Positions 1-6,207 are shown, numbered from the stretch's first letter. The stretch is DNA of 6,213 bases from Candidatus Saccharimonadota bacterium (GCA_020428185.1 JAGQNH010000016.1:1-6213), one strand, 5' to 3'. Notes: generated by a model not told the origin, from the sequence alone. Numbers and translations are program-made.

Positions 1-135
1 CAAATTCTGCTGTCGCATATGGCTGAGCGCTGTGGTCTAGACCTTTTAGTCTGGTCTTTTGAGACACGTAAGGTGACTCGAATCATTGAGCATAGTGGTC
101 AGAAACCTTTTATAGGAGTAAAACGAGACAAATGA
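1..135 (+). CDS. C-terminal end of an unrecognised protein (partial)
   Basis: The first reading frame is open from the window edge to a TGA at 133-135, giving 44 residues that end in GVKRDK. The other two plus frames close within about 40 bases. The tail is mixed in composition (MAERCGLDLLVWSFETRK and so on), so it looks like the end of a soluble globular domain rather than random sequence. I do not recognise the family from this fragment. It runs in the same direction as the copper operon but stops about 87 bases before csoR, and a strong promoter lies between them, so it is probably a separate transcription unit. Being open only at the edge, it could be chance. Confidence 0.5.
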   Translation, partial: QILLSHMAERCGLDLLVWSFETRKVTRIIEHSGQKPFIGVKRDK

Positions 136-167
136 GACACAAAACGCCTATATTTCAGATTGTCTCA
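61..167. repeat. Cluster of GAGACA hexamers, three direct and one inverted
   Basis: GAGACA occurs at 61-66, 125-130 and 134-139, and its complement TGTCTC at 161-166. The last two form a 7-bp inverted repeat, TGAGACA (133-139) with TGTCTCA (161-167), separated by 21 bases. The first copy lies in the preceding partial gene and the others lie at its stop codon and in the intergenic space. No T-run follows, so it is not a standard terminator. It could be a protein-binding site or simply chance. Confidence 0.3.
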
Positions 168-185
168 CAATACCCAAATCATTAT

Positions 186-221
186 TTGCATTGATACCCC
201 TAGGGGGTATATAATTGAGTC
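186..221 (+). promoter_or_regulatory. Sigma-70-type promoter of the copper operon, probably leaderless
   Basis: A -35-like TTGCAT (186-191) and a perfect -10 TATAAT (210-215) are separated by 18 bases. Only six bases separate the -10 box from the ATG at 222, so a start site at the usual 6-8 bases downstream falls on or next to the start codon. There is no Shine-Dalgarno sequence before csoR. The first transcript would therefore be leaderless or nearly so, while the later genes have internal ribosome-binding sites. The spacer is occupied by the CsoR operator. Confidence 0.8.
194..210. promoter_or_regulatory. CsoR operator (copper-responsive)
   Basis: ATACCCCTAGGGGGTAT is a near-perfect palindrome: seven of the eight base pairs either side of the centre match. 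It closely resembles the known CsoR sites upstream of copper genes in Bacillus and other Gram-positives, which have an ATACCC half, a short centre and a GGGGGTAT half. It fills the gap between the -35 and -10 elements and overlaps the first base of the -10 box, so bound repressor would exclude RNA polymerase. The adjacent csoR gene makes the assignment strong and implies autoregulation. Confidence 0.92.
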
Positions 222-506
222 ATGATTCAAGATATTAAAAAAAGAGCAATGCACCGAGCCAAGATACTAGAAGGTCAAATGCGTGGTGTCCAAAAGATGA
301 TTGAAAACGAAGACTATTGTATGGACATACTCACGCAGAGCCTTGCTATTCAAAAGTCCATTGGCTCACTCAACAAGCTGATATTAGAGAACCATGTACG
401 CACACATATCAAGGAAAACCTAAGTTCCAGCTCAGAGAAAGCGCAAGAACAAGCAGTAGAGGAACTACTTGGCTTGTATGAGTTATCTAACGTAAGAAGT
501 AAATAA
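222..506 (+). CDS. csoR: CsoR-family (DUF156) copper-sensing repressor
   Basis: This is a small all-helical metal sensor of 94 residues, the usual family length. CsoR proteins bind operator DNA without metal and release it on binding Cu(I). The family core is plain: RAKILEGQMRGVQKMIE in helix 1, then DYCMDILTQ, then LILENHVRTHI in helix 2. Ligand positions are Cys33, His58 and His62, with exactly the 25- and 4-residue spacings of Mycobacterium tuberculosis CsoR C36/H61/C65. The third ligand is therefore His where Cu(I) CsoRs usually have Cys, a pattern closer to RcnR (Cys35/His60/His64). The operator at 194-210 and the copper ATPase downstream still argue for copper sensing. The ATG at 222 is preferred because it keeps the whole first helix; ATG at 249 would remove the KKR basic start. 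It is the first gene of the operon and controls it. Confidence 0.93.
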   Translation: MIQDIKKRAMHRAKILEGQMRGVQKMIENEDYCMDILTQSLAIQKSIGSLNKLILENHVRTHIKENLSSSSEKAQEQAVEELLGLYELSNVRSK

Positions 507-511
507 AGGAG
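505..511 (+). promoter_or_regulatory. Ribosome-binding site for the DUF305 gene
   Basis: AAAGGAG begins within the csoR stop codon (TAA 504-506). Two GTG codons follow in frame, at 516 (4-base spacing) and 519 (7-base spacing). The 7-base spacing is nearer the optimum, so GTG 519 may be the real start, which would shorten the protein by one residue. Confidence 0.75.
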
Positions 512-515
512 AAAA

Positions 516-956
516 GTGGTGAAAAAAGAAAGCATAACTATAGGTGTCATAGGACTACTTCTAGGTGTCGTGATAACTGGCTTTGCAGCGGGTCAAGCTG
601 TAAATAATAACTCTACAGGCATGATGAGTATGATGGGCATGGATACATATCGGAACCTGCAGAACGTCGCAACCGACCACAGTACGATGTCCATGGCAGA
701 CATGAACAAAGAACTCGAAGGCCTATCTGGTGACGATTATGACAAGGCGTTTATTGAAATGATGATAGCTCATCATGAAGGTGCAGTGGATATGGCTGAA
801 TTTTCTGCTGATCGTGCAAAACACGATGAGATTAAGCAGCTAAGCCAAGAAATTATTGCAGCTCAAGAAAAAGAAATAGCTGATATGAAGCAGTGGCAGC
901 TTGATTGGGGTTACGGCAGCGATGAAGCAAACCAAATGATGCACGGCAATCACTAG
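516..956 (+). CDS. Membrane-anchored Met-rich DUF305 protein (probable copper binder)
   Basis: The protein has 146 residues. A hydrophobic N-terminus at about 7-29 follows a KK pair and should act as a signal anchor or signal peptide, placing the rest outside the membrane. Residues about 36-63 are rich in Met and His (GMMSMMGM, then HSTMSMADM), typical of soft-metal binding. The DUF305 core covers about 73-128 and carries the diagnostic IEMMIAHHEGAVDMAEF segment (His86, His87, Met93), followed by IIAAQEKEIADMKQW; the C-terminus ends MMHGNH. DUF305 is a ferritin-like helical fold, and the cyanobacterial member CopM is a secreted Cu(I)-binding protein. The gene follows csoR within about 10 bases and nearly abuts the ATPase, so copper capture or buffering at the outer face is the likely role. 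That function is inferred from family and context. Confidence 0.9.
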   Translation: MVKKESITIGVIGLLLGVVITGFAAGQAVNNNSTGMMSMMGMDTYRNLQNVATDHSTMSMADMNKELEGLSGDDYDKAFIEMMIAHHEGAVDMAEFSADRAKHDEIKQLSQEIIAAQEKEIADMKQWQLDWGYGSDEANQMMHGNH

Positions 957-957
957 A

Positions 958-2949
958 ATGGAACACTCACACCACGACCAGCACGAACATGATAAACATG
1001 CTGGCCATAACCCAGACATGTTCAAGCAGAAGTTTTGGCTGTCATTAATCTTAACGCTACCAGTACTGTACTTTTCTCAAACTATTCAGGATTTACTGGG
1101 ATACAATGCAGTTACATTCCAAGGTAGTGTGTATATACCCGCTATACTTGGTGTTTTTATCTTCTTCTATGGCGGTCTTGTATTCATAAGGGGCGCAAAA
1201 GCAGAGCTCGCTTCTCGTGCGCCTGGAATGATGACACTTATTTCTTTGGCTATCAGTGTTGCTTTCATATATAGCTCACTTATTACGCTAAATGTTGTCG
1301 ATGGAATGGATTTTTGGTGGGAGCTGGCTTCATTGGTAACAATAATGCTACTGGGCCATTGGCTTGAAATGGCATCAGTAATGAATGCACAGGGCGCCCT
1401 GAAGGAACTTGCTAAATTACTCCCGGATGAGGCGGAGAGGATCACAAAGAATGGCACTGAAAAAGTTTCCGTTTCTGAGCTCAAGATTGGCGATAAAGTT
1501 CTCATTCGTCCAGGTGCTCAAATTCCTGTAGACGGTACTGTTGTTAAAGGTGAGTCAAAAGTAAATGAATCAATGCTGACTGGCGAATCAAAACCAGTTG
1601 ATAAAAGTAAGAACGACCTACTCGCTGCTGGTACCGTAAATGGGAGTGGTTCGCTTACTATGAAAGTAACAAAAGTCGGCGGCGATACTGCACTTGCCGG
1701 AATCATGAAACTAGTCTCAGAAGCACAGTCTAGTAAATCTAAAACTCAGCTACTAGCAGATCAGGCTGCAGCTTACCTTTTCTATATTGCACTTTTAGCT
1801 GCATTTATAACTGCAATCGGGTGGTCACTATACGGAGAATCAAGCGGTTATATACTAGAGCGCATCGTAGCAGTCCTTATAATTGCCTGTCCGCATGCAT
1901 TAGGCCTGGCTATACCTTTAGTTACGGCAATTTCCACCAGTAAGGCTGCGGGTGCTGGAGTCATCGTTCGAGAACGTAGCGCATTGGAGCTTGCTCGCAA
2001 TGTGGATGTTGTACTGTTCGATAAAACTGGAACACTAACGACAGGAGAACAAGGCGTTGTTGGTATAGTTGCAAAAGACAAAAAAGAACTGCTCTCTATT
2101 GCTTCAGGCATTGAAAATGAATCAGAGCACCCTATTGCTCGAGCTATAGTTGCCAAAGCAAAAGAAATGAACATCAAGCCAAGAGCTTCAAAAAACTTCA
2201 GCGCACTTGAAGGCCGTGGAGCAAAAGCACTATTAGGCAAAGACACGTATTTTATAGGTGGCCCGCAACTTTTAAAGGAACAAAACACTACACTGAGTGA
2301 AGAGCTACAGAGCTCTACTAAACAAGCACACAATAACGGGCAAACAGTGGTTTATGTTCTTAAAGGCGAGAGTGTTTTGGGGGCAATACTAATTGCTGAC
2401 ACAATACGACCTGAATCTAAAAAGGCTGTATTGTCATTGCAAAACGCTGGTAAAAAAGTCGCTATTGTAACAGGCGATTCCGAAGGGGTTGTACGCTGGG
2501 TTGCAAAAGAACTTAAGATAGATGAATATCATGCTGAGGTTCTGCCAGAGAACAAATCACAAGTTGTCGAAAAGCTTCAAGCTGATGGGTCAAAAGTTGC
2601 CTTTGTCGGTGACGGTGTAAATGATGCCCCAGCTCTTACGAAGGCTGATGTTGGTATCGCTATTGGTGCCGGAACGGACGTTGCTATTGAATCGGCAGGG
2701 ATAGTACTTGCAAGCAGCAATCCGCAAGGAGTAGCTAAGATTATTAATCTATCAAAAGCTACGTATCGAAAGATGCAACAAAACCTCGTGTGGGCCACTG
2801 GCTACAACGTTATAGCCATTCCCCTTGCTGCTGGTGCACTAGCAGGATTTGGTTTTGTTCTATCACCTGCAGTTGGGGCTATTTTAATGTCGCTTTCGAC
2901 AATTATCGTTGCGTTTAATGCACAGCTATTAAGAACCAAGGAGGTTTAA
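958..2949 (+). CDS. copB: CopB-like P1B-3 copper-exporting P-type ATPase
   Basis: This ATP-driven membrane pump for copper has 663 residues. The N-terminus (residues 2-17) is a short His-rich tail (HSHHDQHEHDKHAGH) with no CxxC metal-binding domain, as in CopB rather than CopA. Eight membrane spans are visible at about 25-45, 58-80, 88-112, 118-140, 270-292, 300-325, 605-630 and 633-655. Catalytic marks are all intact: TGES 208-211 (actuator), phosphorylated Asp355 in DKTGTLT, His391-Pro392 in the nucleotide domain, and GDGVNDAP 551-558. The ion site has Cys311-Pro312-His313, Asn609, Tyr616-Asn617 and MSLST 644-648, the P1B-3 set. Enterococcus hirae CopB (about 745 aa) exports Cu(I)/Ag(I); some P1B-3 members prefer Cu(II), so oxidation state is open. 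The ATG lies one base after the upstream TAG, without a clear Shine-Dalgarno, suggesting translational coupling to the DUF305 gene. Confidence 0.95.
   Translation: MEHSHHDQHEHDKHAGHNPDMFKQKFWLSLILTLPVLYFSQTIQDLLGYNAVTFQGSVYIPAILGVFIFFYGGLVFIRGAKAELASRAPGMMTLISLAISVAFIYSSLITLNVVDGMDFWWELASLVTIMLLGHWLEMASVMNAQGALKELAKLLPDEAERITKNGTEKVSVSELKIGDKVLIRPGAQIPVDGTVVKGESKVNESMLTGESKPVDKSKNDLLAAGTVNGSGSLTMKVTKVGGDTALAGIMKLVSEAQSSKSKTQLLADQAAAYLFYIALLAAFITAIGWSLYGESSGYILERIVAVLIIACPHALGLAIPLVTAISTSKAAGAGVIVRERSALELARNVDVVLFDKTGTLTTGEQGVVGIVAKDKKELLSIASGIENESEHPIARAIVAKAKEMNIKPRASKNFSALEGRGAKALLGKDTYFIGGPQLLKEQNTTLSEELQSSTKQAHNNGQTVVYVLKGESVLGAILIADTIRPESKKAVLSLQNAGKKVAIVTGDSEGVVRWVAKELKIDEYHAEVLPENKSQVVEKLQADGSKVAFVGDGVNDAPALTKADVGIAIGAGTDVAIESAGIVLASSNPQGVAKIINLSKATYRKMQQNLVWATGYNVIAIPLAAGALAGFGFVLSPAVGAILMSLSTIIVAFNAQLLRTKEV
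2938..2944 (+). promoter_or_regulatory. Perfect Shine-Dalgarno for the 282-aa protein gene
   Basis: AAGGAGG lies inside the last codons of copB, six bases before ATG 2951. It fixes that start and shows the gene has its own strong initiation, unlike csoR (leaderless) and copB (coupled). Confidence 0.85.
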
Positions 2950-2950
2950 A

Positions 2951-3799
2951 ATGGAAAAGAAAGAAGATATGAAAGATGAAACACCCAAAGATAACAAAAC
3001 AAACCATAGTAAAAAAAGCTGGTTTATCAAGGGCGGTATCATTGCCGTCGCATTGTTGTTCTTTAGTGGCGGTTACTATGGCTACCTCTACGCATCAACG
3101 CCTTCTCATCTAAGAAACCCAGAGTTTGAACATTATCACCTACGAACACAGATTGTGGTTGATGGAGAGCCTGTCGACTTTTCTCTCAGGGAGTTTCAGG
3201 AAGAATACGATAAAACTTCCTGTAGTGCAGAACTTACGGGTCAACCCATAGATTTCCATGATGAGATGGACCAAATGGCGCACGTTCACTGGCGTGGCAT
3301 AACTGGTGGTGAGTTTCTGAAGTTTTACGGCTGGAATTTAATCGGAGGTGAAGATGAATCTCTTGGGCGTCGATATGACCAAGGCATGATGCGAATGCAT
3401 CAAGTAAAAACTGCCGGCAAATTATTGCCAGAAGTATCTAATAATGCAAACTACTACATCTACGTTGGTGATGAAAATAGCTATGAACAAAAAGACTGGG
3501 ACAAATTCCTTGAGTCGGACTTAGAGGACTTCTTGGGTAAGAAAAGCCGTCTAAACAATGAGAACGAAACCTCTTTCAACCCAATAGATTGGTTCACTCA
3601 AAAAGCTTATGCGCATGGTGATGTAGTAGATGAACACAGTGAATCTGATCTAGAGAATGACAAAGAAAAACTAGAGAGAATCAATAATCTGATAGGTAAC
3701 ATCGTTATTTTTGCACAAGAGACAGAACCTACTGAAGCGCAAATTCAAGAACGCTTTGCTAACCTCGTGCCATTAAGTGATAGTGTCTGTGGAGGTTAA
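2951..3799 (+). CDS. Membrane-anchored His-rich protein of unknown function
   Basis: This 282-residue protein belongs to no named family that I recognise. A charged cytoplasmic leader (1-23) precedes one membrane span (about 25-47), so the remaining 235 residues should be outside. The external part has candidate metal ligands at EHYH (His61, His63), FHDEMDQMAHVHW (His103, His111, His113), MMRMH 146-150, and AYAHGD near 220-224. It has only two Cys, Cys91 and Cys280, which could form a disulfide joining the two ends of the domain. The pattern of an HxH strand, a VDGEPVDFS strand, then HVHWRGITGGEFLKFYGW recalls uncharacterised exported proteins of archaea and CPR bacteria with an 'IHVHATGIT' motif; that link is from memory. 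A gap of one base after copB and a good ribosome-binding site place it firmly in the copper operon, so extracytoplasmic copper handling is likely but unproven. Confidence 0.8.
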   Translation: MEKKEDMKDETPKDNKTNHSKKSWFIKGGIIAVALLFFSGGYYGYLYASTPSHLRNPEFEHYHLRTQIVVDGEPVDFSLREFQEEYDKTSCSAELTGQPIDFHDEMDQMAHVHWRGITGGEFLKFYGWNLIGGEDESLGRRYDQGMMRMHQVKTAGKLLPEVSNNANYYIYVGDENSYEQKDWDKFLESDLEDFLGKKSRLNNENETSFNPIDWFTQKAYAHGDVVDEHSESDLENDKEKLERINNLIGNIVIFAQETEPTEAQIQERFANLVPLSDSVCGG

Positions 3800-3801
3800 T
3801 C

Positions 3802-4680
3802 ATGAATAACAAAATAGTATGGACTGTAATCGCAATAGTATTAGTCATTTTTGGAGCATTTGCTCTCTCGAGTGACAACGAAAAAGAAAATGATGAGGTT
3901 GATGCTAATCAGTCACTGTCACTTTCAGATATTCATGGACTCGAGGTCGATATTAACGACTCGGATCGTCTTTACCTGCCGAATCATCAAGGGCTTTACG
4001 TACAAGGTGCTGATGGAACCATAAGTAAGATTGGTGAAATCTCAGACGATTTCATGGGCTTTTCTGTAAGTCCTACAGACAATAATGTGTTTTTCGCCAG
4101 CGGACATCCACGAACTGGAGGCAATTTCGGGCTCATTAAGTCAGTCGATGGTGGTGTTAATTGGCAGGATTTGTCAGACGGATTGAATGGACCAGTAGAC
4201 TTTCACACTATGGCTGTTGATTCCAAGAATGATGACTATATTTATGGTTACTACGCAGGTGCACTTCAACGATCTTTGGATGGTGGCGAATCTTGGGAGT
4301 ATCTTAACGATGCACCTGATCAAATCATTCAACTGAGTGCAGGAATCAAGCAAGGTCAGATATACGCTGCAACCTCTAACGGTCTGTACTTGAGTGATGA
4401 TCAAGGAAACACCTGGAATCTGACTGCCTTCACAGGCGAAACAGTAATTGCCATTGAAGTTAACCCTGCTTCAGGACAGATGCTTGCCAACACTACCGCG
4501 CAGGGTTTAGTCACATCTAACGACAGTGGCGAGACTTGGGACACAAGTGATTTCAGCACATCCGATACAGTACTCTACGTTGCCTCGTCTGTTTCTGAGC
4601 CAACTAAGTCATACCTTGTTACTAAATCGCTCAAAATTTATCAGAGTACCGATAGAGGTGCTACTTGGACTCTTCGATAG
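3802..4680 (+). CDS. Anchored Asp-box beta-propeller protein, F510_1955 type
   Basis: This is a 292-residue protein with an N-terminal hydrophobic segment (about 5-23) that should anchor it or direct export, followed by an acidic linker (24-40). From residue 43 it shows the DIHGLEVD...DRLYLPNHQGLYV start, then DDFMGFSVSPTD and SGHP, typical of proteins annotated as F510_1955 family glycosylhydrolases. Five Asp boxes (S-x-D-x-G-x-x-W) lie at 114-121, 158-165, 198-205, 239-246 and 282-289, the last near the C-terminus, so the protein is a six- or seven-bladed propeller made of BNR-like repeats. Asp boxes are structural and do not prove sialidase or glycosidase activity; no catalytic set can be assigned. 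A GGAGG at 3791-3795 is six bases before the ATG. Related genes elsewhere are often near copper genes (from memory), consistent with this operon. Its true substrate or partner is unknown. Confidence 0.85.
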   Translation: MNNKIVWTVIAIVLVIFGAFALSSDNEKENDEVDANQSLSLSDIHGLEVDINDSDRLYLPNHQGLYVQGADGTISKIGEISDDFMGFSVSPTDNNVFFASGHPRTGGNFGLIKSVDGGVNWQDLSDGLNGPVDFHTMAVDSKNDDYIYGYYAGALQRSLDGGESWEYLNDAPDQIIQLSAGIKQGQIYAATSNGLYLSDDQGNTWNLTAFTGETVIAIEVNPASGQMLANTTAQGLVTSNDSGETWDTSDFSTSDTVLYVASSVSEPTKSYLVTKSLKIYQSTDRGATWTLR

Positions 4681-4713
4681 CCTGGCAATAGCTGATTTTA
4701 GAGCGGCTTGAAA

Positions 4714-5907
4714 TTAAAGAATTATTTCAGTGCCATCAGGCGCTTTTAGTGTTCTTCCGTCACTTTTGTCGGTACCTTTGCTACTTGTTTGCTTGGGTTT
4801 CAACTTCTTGCTCTTCATGACTAGCTTTTTCAAATCTTCTTCGCCCTCGTATGCTTTTACGCGGCCGTTTAAATAACCGAGCCGATATGAAATGCCGTCG
4901 CTCATAAGTCGCCAATTGGTTTCCTCCAGTGCACTTTCGACTAGCTTTTTCAATGTCTTTCTGCTGTCGTAATCGTTTCGGTCAGATTTACTGTCAAGGC
5001 AACTGAAGCCAACATAAACATCACGACCCATTTCAGGTTTATCTAGATGAAACTCGATATAGCCAGCTTTTTCGAGTGGTTCGGATAATAGTGGTATTAA
5101 TTCAGCTATCTTTGGCTTCTTCATCTCTTTTACGGCATCATAGATGTGCTTGTTATCTTGCTTTTCCTTCATCTCCCTGCCGAGTCGAGCCATATCTTTA
5201 AACCCTTGCCTAATCGCAAACAAGTGATCCCGGAACTCTTTGTCGTGCAGACAGTAGTGGGCACGGTCTTTTTCGAAGTCTGGATCGGGTTTTTCTTCCT
5301 TCGCGCCAATATTTAACTTCTCTTTGAAGCTGTGCTTACATTTAGGGCAATTGTACCTGATGGTGATGAATCTCTTGGACTCAGTTGTTTTGTGAGTGAC
5401 TTCAGTACTACATTTTGGGCATAGTGTTGGTTTAGCCTTCCAAGCGGTGCCATCTTCCCAGAATGCACTGTTTTTGTCGCAGTGCGGGCACTTCAGCATA
5501 AATAATACTTCTTCTGGGTCATCATATTTAGAATTTTCACGCCGATGCATGAGTGATTTGTCGATAATTCGGAGGCCTTGCTTCTTGCAGTGGCTGCACA
5601 ACGGCTCTTCGTGGAGACGTGCCGCTGCAATTTGGTCGTCTTTTGATTCGTCACGAGCAATCCATTCAGTGATTTGCTGCTCGCGGTTTTCATAACGCCG
5701 GAGCAACTCGTTACCGATGGTCTGCATATAGAAGATGTTTAGTAGAAAAGCATTGCCCGGACGATCGATCTTTTCGCCCTTGGGTAGCTTTTCTTTGAAT
5801 TCGTCGTGGAATTTATCGTAATAGCCTATGTGATCGCGAGCATAATCAACCGTAAAACGGTCGTATAAATCTTCGTAATAATGACGTTCTTTAAGATGTG
5901 TGTACAC
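4714..5907 (-). CDS. Protein with four CxxC zinc knuckles, unknown function
   Basis: This 397-residue soluble protein was not recognised. The N-terminal 100 residues are charged and helical, rich in Tyr and His near the start. Four CxxC knuckles follow at Cys104/107, 140/143, 163/166 and 187/190, which would pair as two zinc ribbons (104-143 and 163-190). The CPHC and CPKC forms are typical of nucleic-acid-associated ribbons. Residues 200-280 are again charged and helical, then a strand-rich part (282-355: GYIEFHLDKPEMGRDVYVGFSC, then SYRLGYLNGRVKAYEG) precedes a Lys-rich tail (358-385). It has no membrane segment. The GTG start lies 21 bases after the stop of the FtsK gamma-like gene, and the two are probably co-transcribed. 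It converges with the copper operon and probably has nothing to do with it. DNA or RNA binding is an inference from the ribbons and Lys-rich tail. Confidence 0.75.
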   Translation of the reverse strand: MYTHLKERHYYEDLYDRFTVDYARDHIGYYDKFHDEFKEKLPKGEKIDRPGNAFLLNIFYMQTIGNELLRRYENREQQITEWIARDESKDDQIAAARLHEEPLCSHCKKQGLRIIDKSLMHRRENSKYDDPEEVLFMLKCPHCDKNSAFWEDGTAWKAKPTLCPKCSTEVTHKTTESKRFITIRYNCPKCKHSFKEKLNIGAKEEKPDPDFEKDRAHYCLHDKEFRDHLFAIRQGFKDMARLGREMKEKQDNKHIYDAVKEMKKPKIAELIPLLSEPLEKAGYIEFHLDKPEMGRDVYVGFSCLDSKSDRNDYDSRKTLKKLVESALEETNWRLMSDGISYRLGYLNGRVKAYEGEEDLKKLVMKSKKLKPKQTSSKGTDKSDGRTLKAPDGTEIIL

Positions 5908-5909
5908 AC
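5898..5909. promoter_or_regulatory. 12-bp perfect palindrome over a GTG start codon
   Basis: GTGTGTACACAC is a perfect palindrome containing the minus-strand GTG start (5907-5905) of the 397-aa gene. On the minus strand a TAAAAT box (5919-5914) lies six bases before that GTG, the same geometry as the csoR promoter, though no good -35 is seen. It could be an operator for a second, leaderless promoter, or a short hairpin at the initiation site. The evidence is sequence only. Confidence 0.35.
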
Positions 5910-5928
5910 CTATATTTTAACGCTCACT

Positions 5929-6165
5929 TCAAGAGATGTTTACAGTTCTAGGCTGTGCACCGTCAGCCGGGCCAATCAGACCCTCCGACTCCAAAAGATC
6001 TAACACTTCTGCAGACTTGGCATAGCTAATCTTTAAATCTCGCTGTAACAAAGCTGCGGAAGCAACTCCTTTTGCTTCAATAAGTTCTTTGGCTCTTCGC
6101 ACAACTTCGTCAAAAGTACATTTTGATTCGTCATGACCACAGTTTTTACATATGTTTTCACTCAT
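5929..6165 (-). CDS. Stand-alone FtsK gamma-like winged helix with a zinc knuckle
   Basis: This 78-residue protein starts with a Cys/His cluster (Cys6, Cys9, His11, Cys16) that could bind one zinc. Residues about 18-76 match the FtsK gamma domain: the ALLQRDLKISYAKSAEVLDLLESEGLIGPADG stretch aligns with the LLQR, IGYNRAAR and GIVGP landmarks that end FtsK/SpoIIIE. In FtsK this winged helix reads KOPS sites on DNA and activates XerD, but it is fused to a large motor that is absent here. In the recognition helix the canonical GYNRAAR becomes SYAKSAE, so two base-contacting positions (Asn and the second Arg) are Ala49 and Glu53. It may bind a different site. A GGGGG-type ribosome-binding site (6175-6171) lies five bases before the ATG. 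It is transcribed ahead of the 397-aa gene. Confidence 0.8.
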   Translation of the reverse strand: MSENICKNCGHDESKCTFDEVVRRAKELIEAKGVASAALLQRDLKISYAKSAEVLDLLESEGLIGPADGAQPRTVNIS

Positions 6166-6190
6166 CGCTACCCCCTTTTATGCTTAACGC

Positions 6191-6196
6191 ATTATT
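6191..6196 (-). promoter_or_regulatory. Possible -10 box for the minus-strand pair
   Basis: AATAAT on the minus strand lies 25 bases before the ATG at 6165, a normal leader length. The matching -35 would fall just beyond the window edge, so this call is weak. Confidence 0.3.
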
Positions 6197-6207
6197 CCTA
6201 GCCCGTT

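Noticed and set aside
133..167. TGAGACA/TGTCTCA inverted repeat as terminator of the first gene
   Set aside because: The stem is only 7 bp, the loop is 21 bases and no T-run follows.
958..1020. His-rich copB N-terminus as a separate metallochaperone
   Set aside because: It is continuous in frame with the first membrane span, and short His-rich tails are normal for CopB-type pumps.
1848..2333. 161-codon open frame on the minus strand inside copB
   Set aside because: It lies wholly within a gene with intact P-type ATPase motifs, and its Ser/Ala-rich product has no domain signal.
4526..4711. 61-codon plus-strand frame overlapping the propeller gene end
   Set aside because: It is out of frame with two Asp boxes, has no ribosome-binding site and resembles no protein family.
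4681..4713. Gap between convergent genes as a bidirectional terminator
   Set aside because: Only weak pairings are seen, such as AGCC/GGCT and TGAAAT (4709-4714) with ATTTCA (4724-4729). None is GC-rich or followed by a T-run.
5396..5695. 99-codon plus-strand open frame opposite the zinc-knuckle gene
   Set aside because: The opposite strand encodes four well-spaced CxxC motifs. This frame's product is a composition artefact of antisense codons.
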